From: Methylobacter tundripaludum SV96
GTDB taxonomy: Bacteria; Pseudomonadota; Gammaproteobacteria; Methylococcales; Methylomonadaceae
DNA length: 64,000 nucleotides
Assembly (NCBI RefSeq): GCF_000190755.2
Contig: NZ_JH109153.1
Coordinates: 1,301,872-1,365,871, forward strand
Reading direction: 5' to 3'
A program made the position numbers and the translations under genes. The notes under the pieces are model-generated. The model worked only from the letters and a program-made list of their open reading frames with translations, was not told where the DNA came from and did no database searches. This document shows, in pieces, positions 25,763 to 33,366 of the stretch; position 1 is the stretch's first letter, and the number at the start of each line of letters is the position of its first letter.

Positions 25763-26322
25763 ATGCCTAATTCAGCATTTGTATTGCCCGACTCCATACT
25801 AACGCCCGAAGCTTATCTGTTGATGGAAAACGATAACAATACCGGCACTCGTCATGAGTTTGTTAATGGGCTGGTTTACGCAATGACCGGGGCTAGTCGT
25901 GATCATAATCGTATTAGCGGAGGTTGTATGTACGCCTGTCGCAGCATTTGCAAGGCACTCGTTGCGAGCCGTTTCAATCGGACATGAAGGTGAAAATTCA
26001 ACGCGGCGGCGACGTGCGTTTTTACTATCCGGATGTGCAAGTCGCCTGCGAGGAAGAAACCGACCGTTATTACAACGAGCGTCCTTGCTTGATTGTGGAA
26101 GTGCTGTCCGATTCCACCCAACGTACCGACCGCACCGAAAAGCTCATGGCTTATCAAACGATTGAATATCTACAAGAGTACGCTCTGCTATCTCAAGACT
26201 CGCCTTACCTGGAAGTCTACCGCCGACGAACCGCTTGGCAGCGCGAGAGTTTCTCTGAAAAACAAAGCGTTACCTTAGAATCGATTGATTTAACATTGGT
26301 GGTGGAAGCGCTTTATTCGTAA
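25763..26322 (+). pseudogene. Uma2-family (DUF820) endonuclease-like gene, frameshifted
   Basis: The first frame (from ATG 25763) reads YLLMENDNNTGTRHEFVNG and MTGASRDHNRISGG; the second frame then continues YVRLSQHLQGTRCEPFQSDMK and DVRFYYPDVQVAC to the stop at 26322. Together they make one standard ~186-residue Uma2 protein, with PD-(D/E)xK residues in YPDVQV and LIVEVLS. The frames join near 25920-25924, consistent with the loss of one base. It may be a true pseudogene or a sequencing error. AAGGAGTTAAT before the ATG is a strong ribosome site. Confidence 0.85.
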
Positions 26323-26692
26323 AGCAAAACTCCGCGGTAATAATACCGCCCACTTTCTAGCGACTAAAAGCTAGACCGCAGATTACCCCAAATCATTGTC
26401 CGAAAATATCTTGTTCCCGCATAGGCATATCCGCCGTAGGACGTGCCGTGCGCGCCTTAAAAACCATGGTGCGCAAGTCAAGCCCTAGCCACTACCCGCT
26501 CATCTGTACGAACAAAGCCTAACATCAGAATAGCAGCAATTTCATACGCTTGGGATTCCCAATCAAATATGTTAACTTACCTCCGCCGTTGGTTGCGCTC
26601 TATTAGGAGCCTTGGCTGATGCGCTATCCAGCTATAACAATCTGAATAATGAGTGGCTGGCTCAATTGCAAAACAACTTTGAGGAGAGAAGA
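26323..26692. other. Intergenic region with decayed REP
   Basis: 370 bases. CTAGACCGCAGATT near 26372 and the REP at 26436-26484 repeat, in decayed form, the arrangement seen at 15430-15554. The right part holds the multicopper oxidase promoter. An in-frame extension of that gene to 26612 has no ribosome site. Confidence 0.5.
26436..26484 (+). repeat. REP palindrome, decayed copy of 15505-15554
   Basis: GTAGGACGTGCCGTGCGCGCC is followed, after a similar loop, by GGTGCGCAAGTCAAGCCC, so the second arm has diverged while the first is preserved. Confidence 0.75.
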
Positions 26693-28663
26693 ATGCCAAA
26701 GAAAATAACAAGAAATTTGCTCCCGGGAAAACTGGCGAGCTTGGCGATTATGGGGGCAATGGCCGTACCGGCCGCTGTTTTAGCCGACGGAGCCCCATTA
26801 CAGCTGCCGCAGTCGGTTAGCTCCGACCAGAAAACGAAATCCTTGAAGGTTGATCTGGAAGTTAAATCCGAGGCCTATACCCTGTCCGGCCCCTCGCCGA
26901 CACCGAATGACTCAACCAAAAGCAACCCGGTAGTAACCGCACGAGGCATTAAGCTGACCAACAGCCAACCCAAAGCGTCTCAAGCCAACGGATTACTGGT
27001 TGGCCCCACGTTGCGTATCCGCCCCGGCGACAAATTCGACGCTAAACTGATCAACAGTCTCAGTTACAGCGAATCGGAGGGCGATGGCAGCCATAGCATG
27101 ACCAACCCGCACGGCTTCGATGTGATCAACCTGCACACCCACGGCTTGCATGTATCCCCCAACAGTCCGAGCGACAATGTATTGCTCAGCATTTACCCGC
27201 AAGGCACCCCGGACTATGTTCTTCAGGATTGCGGTAATGAAAGCGGCCAGGCAAATTGCGTCACCGGACAGTACCGCTATTCATATAACATTCCTTCCAA
27301 TCACCCATCCGGTACTTATTGGTACCACGCCCACAAACACGGTGCGGTATCCATGCATTTAGCCGACGGCTTTGCCGGGGCGTTGATCATGGAAGACCCT
27401 AAACACGGATTGGAAAGTTTACCGGCAGTACAGAAAGCCCAAGAGCAAATCTTGATGCTTCAGGAAGTCCAATACAATGGAGACCACAAAGGCGATTCCA
27501 CCGATCCCTATCAAATCACCTGCCTGAGCGTTTATTTCAACAATACAGGTTGCGCTTTCGGCGGCCCGAGTTTGCCTACTCCAAAAGTCACCAACAACGC
27601 CATATCGGTCAACGGGCAATTCCAGCCTTCCATGTCCATGCGAACCAATGAGGCCCAGCTTTGGCGGGTCATCAACGGCACTATCGGCAATGTAGTGCCC
27701 ATGTGTTTGCTGCCCCTGAACGGTACAACCGCACCCTCCCCGACTTCCTATGTACTGGCGACCGATGGCGTACCTTTGCAACGCCCCACTGCAAGCACCA
27801 CCGACTTGCCGGTCATCATGGGTCTCACGCCGGCGGCTACCCCCATTAATGGCGATGATATACTGAACAACGAATTACTGTTTCTCGCCGCTGGACAGCG
27901 GTTGGACATGATGGTCCAGGCGCCCTCCAAAGCCGGTACTTATGGTTTGTATGACTCCGCCGTTGCAGGCACAGGCCTTCCAATCGGGCAATTATGCCAA
28001 GCGTCGGCATACGCCAATGCAACACCGATTCTTACCGTATCGGTAACCGATTCCGCGAGCGATATAGCCTATAACATGGCAATTCCCACTCAGGCGGAGC
28101 TTAACAAGCTGAATGCCCCGAAGACCATCACCGTCGAACAAAGTCCGCAGTTACCGACTCAAGGTCTGGTATACGGTTTTACCACCAACACTTATGCGAA
28201 CAAAGACGGCGGTGCTTCAGTGGTCAACGGCAGGGTATTCAATCCTCTCCGAAGCCAGCGCGACCTCGTCTTGAATCAAGTGGACAAGTGGGCCGTACAA
28301 AGCGCCGCCGATACCCACATGTTCCATATTCACATCAACTCGTTTCAATTGGTATCGCGAGGCCAGCTGGATTATCCGTTCCCGGTCTGGCGCGATACCC
28401 TGCTGGTAAATTGTGCCGGCGTCGCTGAAAAAAATGGTGGTTGTTCATTCCCCGGCGGACTGACAGGAACCAATCCGTCAGGAAATTACGGCGAAGTAGT
28501 GCAGTTTGTGCAACAACCCTTGGACTACACCGGCTCTCTGGTAGAGCATTGCCATAATGTCAGCCACGAGGACAACGGCATGATGGAACTGGTGGAGATA
28601 TTACCGCCTATTCAGGGCAAAAAAGGTAAGTCCGGTAATCCGCATAAAGTTCACAGCCATTAG
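26693..28663 (+). CDS. Periplasmic multicopper oxidase
   Basis: 656 residues. The start at 26693 is fixed by GAGGAGAG at 26681-26688; a signal peptide follows (LASLAIMGAMAVPAAVLADG). All four copper motifs are present: NLHTHGLHV, TYWYHAHKHG, HMFHIHINSF and HCHNVSHEDNGMM. The last gives His-Cys-His and, with the methionine, a normal type 1 site; the two HxH pairs plus HxH form the trinuclear centre. It oxidises a substrate (phenol, metal or copper(I)) with reduction of O2 to water. Two long insertions rich in Thr, Asn and Pro make it longer than CueO. It stands alone and lies before a REP hairpin. Confidence 0.9.
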   Translation: MPKKITRNLLPGKLASLAIMGAMAVPAAVLADGAPLQLPQSVSSDQKTKSLKVDLEVKSEAYTLSGPSPTPNDSTKSNPVVTARGIKLTNSQPKASQANGLLVGPTLRIRPGDKFDAKLINSLSYSESEGDGSHSMTNPHGFDVINLHTHGLHVSPNSPSDNVLLSIYPQGTPDYVLQDCGNESGQANCVTGQYRYSYNIPSNHPSGTYWYHAHKHGAVSMHLADGFAGALIMEDPKHGLESLPAVQKAQEQILMLQEVQYNGDHKGDSTDPYQITCLSVYFNNTGCAFGGPSLPTPKVTNNAISVNGQFQPSMSMRTNEAQLWRVINGTIGNVVPMCLLPLNGTTAPSPTSYVLATDGVPLQRPTASTTDLPVIMGLTPAATPINGDDILNNELLFLAAGQRLDMMVQAPSKAGTYGLYDSAVAGTGLPIGQLCQASAYANATPILTVSVTDSASDIAYNMAIPTQAELNKLNAPKTITVEQSPQLPTQGLVYGFTTNTYANKDGGASVVNGRVFNPLRSQRDLVLNQVDKWAVQSAADTHMFHIHINSFQLVSRGQLDYPFPVWRDTLLVNCAGVAEKNGGCSFPGGLTGTNPSGNYGEVVQFVQQPLDYTGSLVEHCHNVSHEDNGMMELVEILPPIQGKKGKSGNPHKVHSH

Positions 28664-28673
28664 CTTATAGGCC

Positions 28674-28711
28674 GTAGATGCGCGTTAATCGGGAACGTTT
28701 AGCGCGCATCT
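28674..28711 (+). repeat. REP hairpin downstream of the multicopper oxidase
   Basis: GTAG head, then AGATGCGCG (28676-28684) pairing with CGCGCATCT (28703-28711). It lies 11 bases beyond the oxidase stop codon and may double as a transcript end. Confidence 0.75.
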
Positions 28712-28776
28712 GTGGTTAAATATGATTAGTGATGAGCTAAGTGCTCACGTCAATCTTGTCTTTTTTACATCTACGA

Positions 28777-29127
28777 TTACTTCGGGCAAGGCCATTCTTT
28801 CATGAGTGCAGCTTTAACAAGTGAATCGGCACTTGAACTCCATAATTCTGGATGCTCATTCAGGTATTTAGACACAACATTTGCAGCTTGATCTGAAGTG
28901 ATATTTTGTGGACAAAATAAACCCGACCCAATAGTTGCGTCAACAACACCCATTACATAATAAACATAAGCCCCGGCATCATAGAGCTCCGCATTGTCTA
29001 TATCACCGCTTTTATAGGCGGTTGACTTGTCGTGAAGCTTCTGGCCATTTATAAAAGCATTGAAACCAGCGTTAGCCGAAATTGGCATCAGCATTGTAGC
29101 GATTAGGATTAACTTTGACGCTTTCAT
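28777..29127 (-). CDS. Rap1a/Tai-like secreted protein
   Basis: 116 residues. A signal peptide (LILIATMLMPISANAG) precedes FINGQKLHDKSTAYKSG, YVYYVMGVVDATIG, FCPQNITSDQAANVVSKYL, and the end HPELWSSSADSLVKAALMKEWPCPK. The order GxxL, GxxDA, FCxPxxx, YLxxHPE and WPC is that of the Rap1a/Tai family, whose first members are immunity proteins against T6SS amidase effectors. Many members are orphans with no effector, as here. GGAGTG before the ATG is a good ribosome site. Confidence 0.75.
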   Translation of the reverse strand: MKASKLILIATMLMPISANAGFNAFINGQKLHDKSTAYKSGDIDNAELYDAGAYVYYVMGVVDATIGSGLFCPQNITSDQAANVVSKYLNEHPELWSSSADSLVKAALMKEWPCPK

Positions 29128-29842
29128 TTTTACACTCCATGGATTTTTTGTTACGTCAGAATAGTTTATACCGATATATGCTGGATTACACGTGCAACTG
29201 GTAATGACGGGAGTCGGCCATAAACTGCTCGCCGTTTAAGCTCAATTAACGACAGCAGAAGACCTAAAAGCAGTCATTTATAAACCACCTAAGATGTTTC
29301 AAATAACGGGTCTTATTTTAAACATTTTTCAGGGTTAGTGAATAGGTTCATCTTGTCTAATATTTGTGTATTTTAAAGCCCATGAAAGCCGCGAAAATAA
29401 AGTGGTGCTACTTTCAACACTAGACAAAAGGATTTAGAATATCGAATATTGCGCCAAATGATAGCTATTTTTGCCCATTGCCTGGAAAAGCCAAAACCCC
29501 GAAGTAATTGAGTAATGGTTTTCTTGTGTAAAAATTGACTAATTTTTTTACAAGTTCAGGCGTGGGTGTTAAGTTTTAACCTATTTTTAGTTTAAAAAAC
29601 ATATAAACTGTTCGTGTTTTATATGGTGTTTTTGTTTAACACATTGCTCATATTTTAACGGCCTTTATTGGTACACAATAAATTTCACCAATCTATCAAT
29701 AGATTACTAATATATTGATTCGGTTTGTAATTATCGGCAGTTAGAGACTAGACCCCCGTATACGACAAATATTGTTGTATACATTACGTTAGCCATTTCC
29801 ACTTTGGTCAGCACAATAACTCAAATATTAACCGAGAAAAAA
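29128..29842. other. A+T-rich intergenic region upstream of the NACHT gene
   Basis: 715 bases, visibly A+T rich, without a supported gene. It has an 8-bp-armed hairpin at 29600-29625 (CATATAAA / TTTATATG) and a near-perfect palindrome at 29758-29782. No tRNA or known riboswitch was recognised. The length and composition suit a horizontally acquired flank or a leader with its own regulation. Confidence 0.5.
29758..29782. promoter_or_regulatory. Candidate operator: near-perfect 25-bp palindrome
   Basis: Arms GTATACGACAA (29758-29768) and TTGTTGTATAC (29772-29782) are complementary with one mismatch around a 3-base spacer. It lies 60 bases before the ATG of the NACHT gene. A dimeric HTH repressor site is a plausible reading, but no regulator gene is adjacent. 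Confidence 0.5.
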
Positions 29843-32092
29843 ATGAGCGACGGAAAAAAATTAGAGAGTGCAGTTAAGCAGTACGCTGGATATATTTGGA
29901 ATAGACCAGCTACCTCTGATCGTATAGCAGGAGTGAATTTTGACTGCATTCTTGAAATAAGCCCTATTGAAAAAATAATTATTGAGATAACAGAAAATAA
30001 AACTCTTGATAAGATACGAATTGACATAGGAAAAATTCAAACTGTTCGTATGAAAATGTTATCGGAGAACATTCTGATAAGACCATTTATAATATGCGAT
30101 TTCACTCCAACCCAAGGAATGAAAGATGCTGGAAAAGAAACTTATATTGAAGTTATCTCATTTGATGATTTCAAAAAAATGTTTTTTGACTTTGCTACCT
30201 ATAAACACATTAGATCTAATAAACAGTTTGGCAGTGCTGTAGATCCTATAACTGGTAAATCTGACGAATCAAAATACACTCCTGTAGGGTATGAATTAAT
30301 AAAGAATGGTGAAATTTCCGCAGAAGAAATTGCTCATCGAATAATTAAAAACGAAAAAGTTGTTTTACTTGGTGATTACGGAACAGGAAAAAGTAGATGC
30401 TTTATGGAGGTTTTTCGAATCCTATCCAGTAAGGCGGAAGAAACCTTAATTTATCCAATAGCAATCGATCTAAAAGAAACGTGGGGGTTAGAAAATGCTA
30501 TCGAAATTATTACAAGACATTTTAGGCATCTAGGTATAAAACAAGATGGTATAGATAATGTTGTTAAAGCATTTAATGGAAACCGATTATGTTTTCTTTT
30601 AGATGGCTTTGATGAGATTGGGTCAAGACCATGGAGCGAAGACAAGAAGACTTTGGAACTACTTAGGAAACACGCTCTTCAAGGAGTTAATGATCTGCTA
30701 TCAACAACAAATGCTGGATTTTTAATATCAGGAAGAGAACATTACTTTAATAGTAATAATGAAATGCTCTCATCTCTTGGGCTTCGTGAAAACAACGTTA
30801 CTATTGCAAGATGCAAGAATGAGTTCAGCTATGCTGAGTTTATAGAATACCTTTCTCTTAACAACATCAAAGCAGAGCTACCGGAATGGCTTCCAAAGAA
30901 GCCATTAGTATTGAAAACCATTGCATCATTAAATCAAACAGAGTTGGAGGATATTTTCATATCGTCAAATAATAATGAAATCGAATTCTGGTTTAAGTTT
31001 ATCGATGCAATGTGCGAAAGAGACTCTAAAATTCACGCAATTCTGGATCCAGAAGTTGTCAAACAAGTTTTAATTAAACTTTCAAACATTACTCGATATA
31101 AACCTCAGAATGTTGGTCCAATAACGGAAGCAGAGATAGTAAATATTTTCCATGAAGTAACTGGTACATACCCAAATGAGCAATCAACTGTAATGCTTCA
31201 AAGACTTCCTGGGTTAGGAAGAGTTAGTACCGAAACAAGTGATCGCAATTTTATTGACGGATTTATACTAGATGGTCTGAGAGCACTTGATTTATCACAA
31301 AGCATACAGTCCAATGATAAGAATATTTCTAATTTTAGATGGATCAATCCCCTTCAACATTTAGGCACATCTGTTTTAGCTCACGACATTTATAAACAAA
31401 AAAACTTTAATATTTATATAAGTTATGTTAAACAATCAATTCATCGTAACAGCGAAAACAAAATTGCTATATCTGATATTATTTCAGCAATAAGTAAAAC
31501 AAATATTGAGAAAGTTGATTATGAGGGTATCACACTTCTTGAACCTCATTTTGGCGAAATCTCTTTTGAGAAAAATAACTTTAAAAATATATATTTTGTT
31601 GATGGTATTTTTGAATCTATTACTCTTGGAAAAATAGACCCCGAAAATATAACTATAAAAAGATGTAACATCGTGAAATTAAAGGGCGTATCTTCAACAA
31701 CGGGGAGACCTGATTGGATAGATGGTTCCAATGAAATAAATTCATACGAACCTAGGAGTACGCTTGCAGCTATCAAAAAAACAGGGTTATCAAACGCACA
31801 AAAAATTTTAGTATCTATACTAATTAAAGTTTATAAGCAACATGGAAATGGTCGTCTCGAACGTACTCTAAATAAAGGGTTGACTCAAGTTGATAAGAAA
31901 ATACTTAAGGAAGTAATTCACTACCTTGTTAAAAATAACCATTTATTAACAAGTAAAGATAGTGGAGAAGGAGAAATAATTTATAAACCTGTAAGAAAGT
32001 TACAAACTAGAATTGAGAAAATTCTTGAGGAACTTGATCGCTCAAGTGATGAAATCTGGAAATCCGTGAGTGCTTTTGATGAAGCCAATTAA
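29843..32092 (+). CDS. NACHT/STAND-type NTPase with nuclease-like N-terminus (candidate defence protein)
   Basis: 749 residues from ATG 29843 (a TTG at 29804 is possible). The N-terminal ~130 residues resemble a restriction-endonuclease fold: E8, D34 in GVNFDCIL, and E48-I-T50 with K53 in IIIEITENKTLDK; the usual ExK lysine is thus missing or shifted. Walker A is GDYGTGKS (177-184), Walker B LLDGFDEIG (252-260), followed by a sensor GRE. Residues 558-612 are beta-rich with pentapeptide-like spacing; residues 638-735 look winged-helical. NACHT NTPases of this plan act as phage sensors in bacteria. Codon use is far more A+T rich than its neighbours, indicating transfer. It appears single-gene. 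Confidence 0.75.
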   Translation: MSDGKKLESAVKQYAGYIWNRPATSDRIAGVNFDCILEISPIEKIIIEITENKTLDKIRIDIGKIQTVRMKMLSENILIRPFIICDFTPTQGMKDAGKETYIEVISFDDFKKMFFDFATYKHIRSNKQFGSAVDPITGKSDESKYTPVGYELIKNGEISAEEIAHRIIKNEKVVLLGDYGTGKSRCFMEVFRILSSKAEETLIYPIAIDLKETWGLENAIEIITRHFRHLGIKQDGIDNVVKAFNGNRLCFLLDGFDEIGSRPWSEDKKTLELLRKHALQGVNDLLSTTNAGFLISGREHYFNSNNEMLSSLGLRENNVTIARCKNEFSYAEFIEYLSLNNIKAELPEWLPKKPLVLKTIASLNQTELEDIFISSNNNEIEFWFKFIDAMCERDSKIHAILDPEVVKQVLIKLSNITRYKPQNVGPITEAEIVNIFHEVTGTYPNEQSTVMLQRLPGLGRVSTETSDRNFIDGFILDGLRALDLSQSIQSNDKNISNFRWINPLQHLGTSVLAHDIYKQKNFNIYISYVKQSIHRNSENKIAISDIISAISKTNIEKVDYEGITLLEPHFGEISFEKNNFKNIYFVDGIFESITLGKIDPENITIKRCNIVKLKGVSSTTGRPDWIDGSNEINSYEPRSTLAAIKKTGLSNAQKILVSILIKVYKQHGNGRLERTLNKGLTQVDKKILKEVIHYLVKNNHLLTSKDSGEGEIIYKPVRKLQTRIEKILEELDRSSDEIWKSVSAFDEAN

Positions 32093-32149
32093 TTAGGCAT
32101 TGTTGCATAAATAAAAATTTGGTTACCGCCACCCGCTAATCACCCAATT

Positions 32150-32206
32150 TTAAGCGGCCATAGCCAGTTTTTGTTTGGATGTTACCCCGCCGAGTGCCAT
32201 ATTGGG
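32150..32206 (-). pseudogene. IS3-family transposase remnant (C-terminal tail)
   Basis: The minus strand encodes PNMALGGVTSKQKLAMAA and a TAA stop, the characteristic end of IS3-family OrfB integrase cores (usually ...ERPNMALGGxTPxQ). A stop codon interrupts the frame just upstream, so only the last ~18 codons remain. Confidence 0.8.
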
Positions 32207-32378
32207 TTAATAAGCTAAAAGAACAGCTTGTCCTGACATGACCCTATAGCACTTGGTGTCAGGGGCTCACAAACGAAATATCGATTTCAAAGCTGTCGAC
32301 CATGTTTTCGGTAACATTATGAATGTTAATAGCATATTCCATGATGTAAAATTCATGCTTGGTTGTTATTAGACAATA

Positions 32379-32481
32379 CGATACGGACTATCTAGGTGGT
32401 TCAAAACTCCCATAAAAAACCGCCAGAAATGGCGGTTTTTTTGTTTCCGGCTTGACAACAGACATTAGCCAGTCCGTATCG
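32379..32481. repeat. Inverted repeat enclosing a terminator
   Basis: CGATACGGACT (32379-32389) and its exact complement (32471-32481) flank about 80 bases that include the hairpin at 32421-32436. The element could be a small mobile or recombination remnant. Confidence 0.55.
32419..32443 (+). terminator. Bidirectional intrinsic terminator
   Basis: Stem CCGCCA / TGGCGG with a GAAA loop, flanked by A6 on the left and T7 on the right. It can end transcripts on both strands. Confidence 0.8.
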
Positions 32482-32844
32482 AAATATCTAATGTAAAAGG
32501 TTTACATTTACTATTTATAACGGATTGCACCAATAGTGATGACCTTGAATGATGATTGTGCCTACTAATTCACGAAAATCGACTGGCAGCTTATCGTGGG
32601 TATGCTGTCATTCGGAAATTAGCGGCGAATGACAGTTGTGGGTCGAAAGCCGCCATTCAAATATAACACTGTTAGTCACCAAGTAAATGCTGCAAAGCGG
32701 CTTCGAGCTGACAATCCGCCCCGCAAACAAAGCGCCTTAAATTTTCTTCCACTCAGATTTTCCAAGCGTTTTTTGTGCGATTATTTTTAAGCAATGATTG
32801 TGGGTTGCTGTCGCGACTCGTTTAAAGCACGTAGCGAATCCGAC

Positions 32845-33189
32845 CTACCAATCACCATGCCTGCCATGATCTTCAATGAGTTTACCTATCCCTGTCGACT
32901 CACTGGTTATTTCAAAAAAGAATACTTCAGGCTTCCCCGCTTTCGATTCAAATCCTTCAACCTCAACTTCAAATTCGGTAGCTTCCTGTATTAAATTATC
33001 ATCTTCATCATATTCGGCGTTAATCCCATAACAATCACCGTAAACGCCCATAATAAGATTGTCATAAACCGCCAAATAACGATCATCTTCTGACGCATAT
33101 TCTTTATCAGGCGTCCATGCAGCGAATGGCGTTTGGTGCAGCTTCGCGAAATTTTTAGCTATTTGTATTTTTTGACTGTCGCTGATCAT
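32845..33189 (-). CDS. Acidic cytosolic protein of unknown function
   Basis: 114 residues, strongly acidic (stretches INAEYDEDDNLIQEATEFEV are typical of its composition), with no signal peptide or membrane segment. It begins MISDSQKIQIAKNFAKLHQ and has aromatic/acidic alternation (WTPDKEYASEDDRYLAVYDN) that suggests a small alpha/beta protein. No family is recognised. It ends near the A+T-rich accessory region and begins before the pnp terminator, so its relation to the NACHT gene is unclear. AGCGACAGTC precedes the ATG and is not a good ribosome site. Confidence 0.55.
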   Translation of the reverse strand: MISDSQKIQIAKNFAKLHQTPFAAWTPDKEYASEDDRYLAVYDNLIMGVYGDCYGINAEYDEDDNLIQEATEFEVEVEGFESKAGKPEVFFFEITSESTGIGKLIEDHGRHGDW

Positions 33190-33284
33190 GTTTATCTACG
33201 GTTGGTTATTGTGGATTGACTGGCATCATTTACTTGCCTCGAAGCGGAAAATACCGGGCTACGAGACGACTACACAGCTAAACG

Positions 33285-33320
33285 AAAAAAGGGATTGCGA
33301 CGAATCACAATCCCTTTTTT
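33285..33320 (-). terminator. Intrinsic terminator after pnp
   Basis: Stem AAAAAAGGGATTG / CAATCCCTTTTTT with a 10-base loop, 47 bases past the pnp stop (minus strand), followed by a U-run. It would also work on the plus strand. Confidence 0.85.
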
Positions 33321-33366
33321 ACACCCTTAAGCCGCCCTTGTGTCAAGAGCGTCAAACAAGCACGGG

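Larger units (their letters stand above)
32093..32844. other. Intergenic region with IS remnant, inverted repeat and terminator
   Basis: 752 bases. From the left: an IS end-like GGCATTGTTGCATAAA near 32097, the IS3 transposase tail (32150-32206), an 11-bp inverted repeat (32379-32389 and 32471-32481) enclosing a bidirectional terminator, then unassigned sequence with a GCGGCGAATGACAG word near 32622. A 27-codon minus-strand frame (32259-32342) has no ribosome site and is not called. Confidence 0.55.

Noticed and set aside
28777-29127. Rap1a-like gene as the immunity partner of the NACHT gene
   Set aside because: The Rap1a-like protein is secreted and lies on the opposite strand; NACHT NTPases act in the cytosol, so a toxin-immunity pairing is not supported.
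32259-32342. 27-codon minus-strand frame MEYAINIHNV...
   Set aside because: No ribosome site, no homology that I recognise, and lies in IS-related debris.
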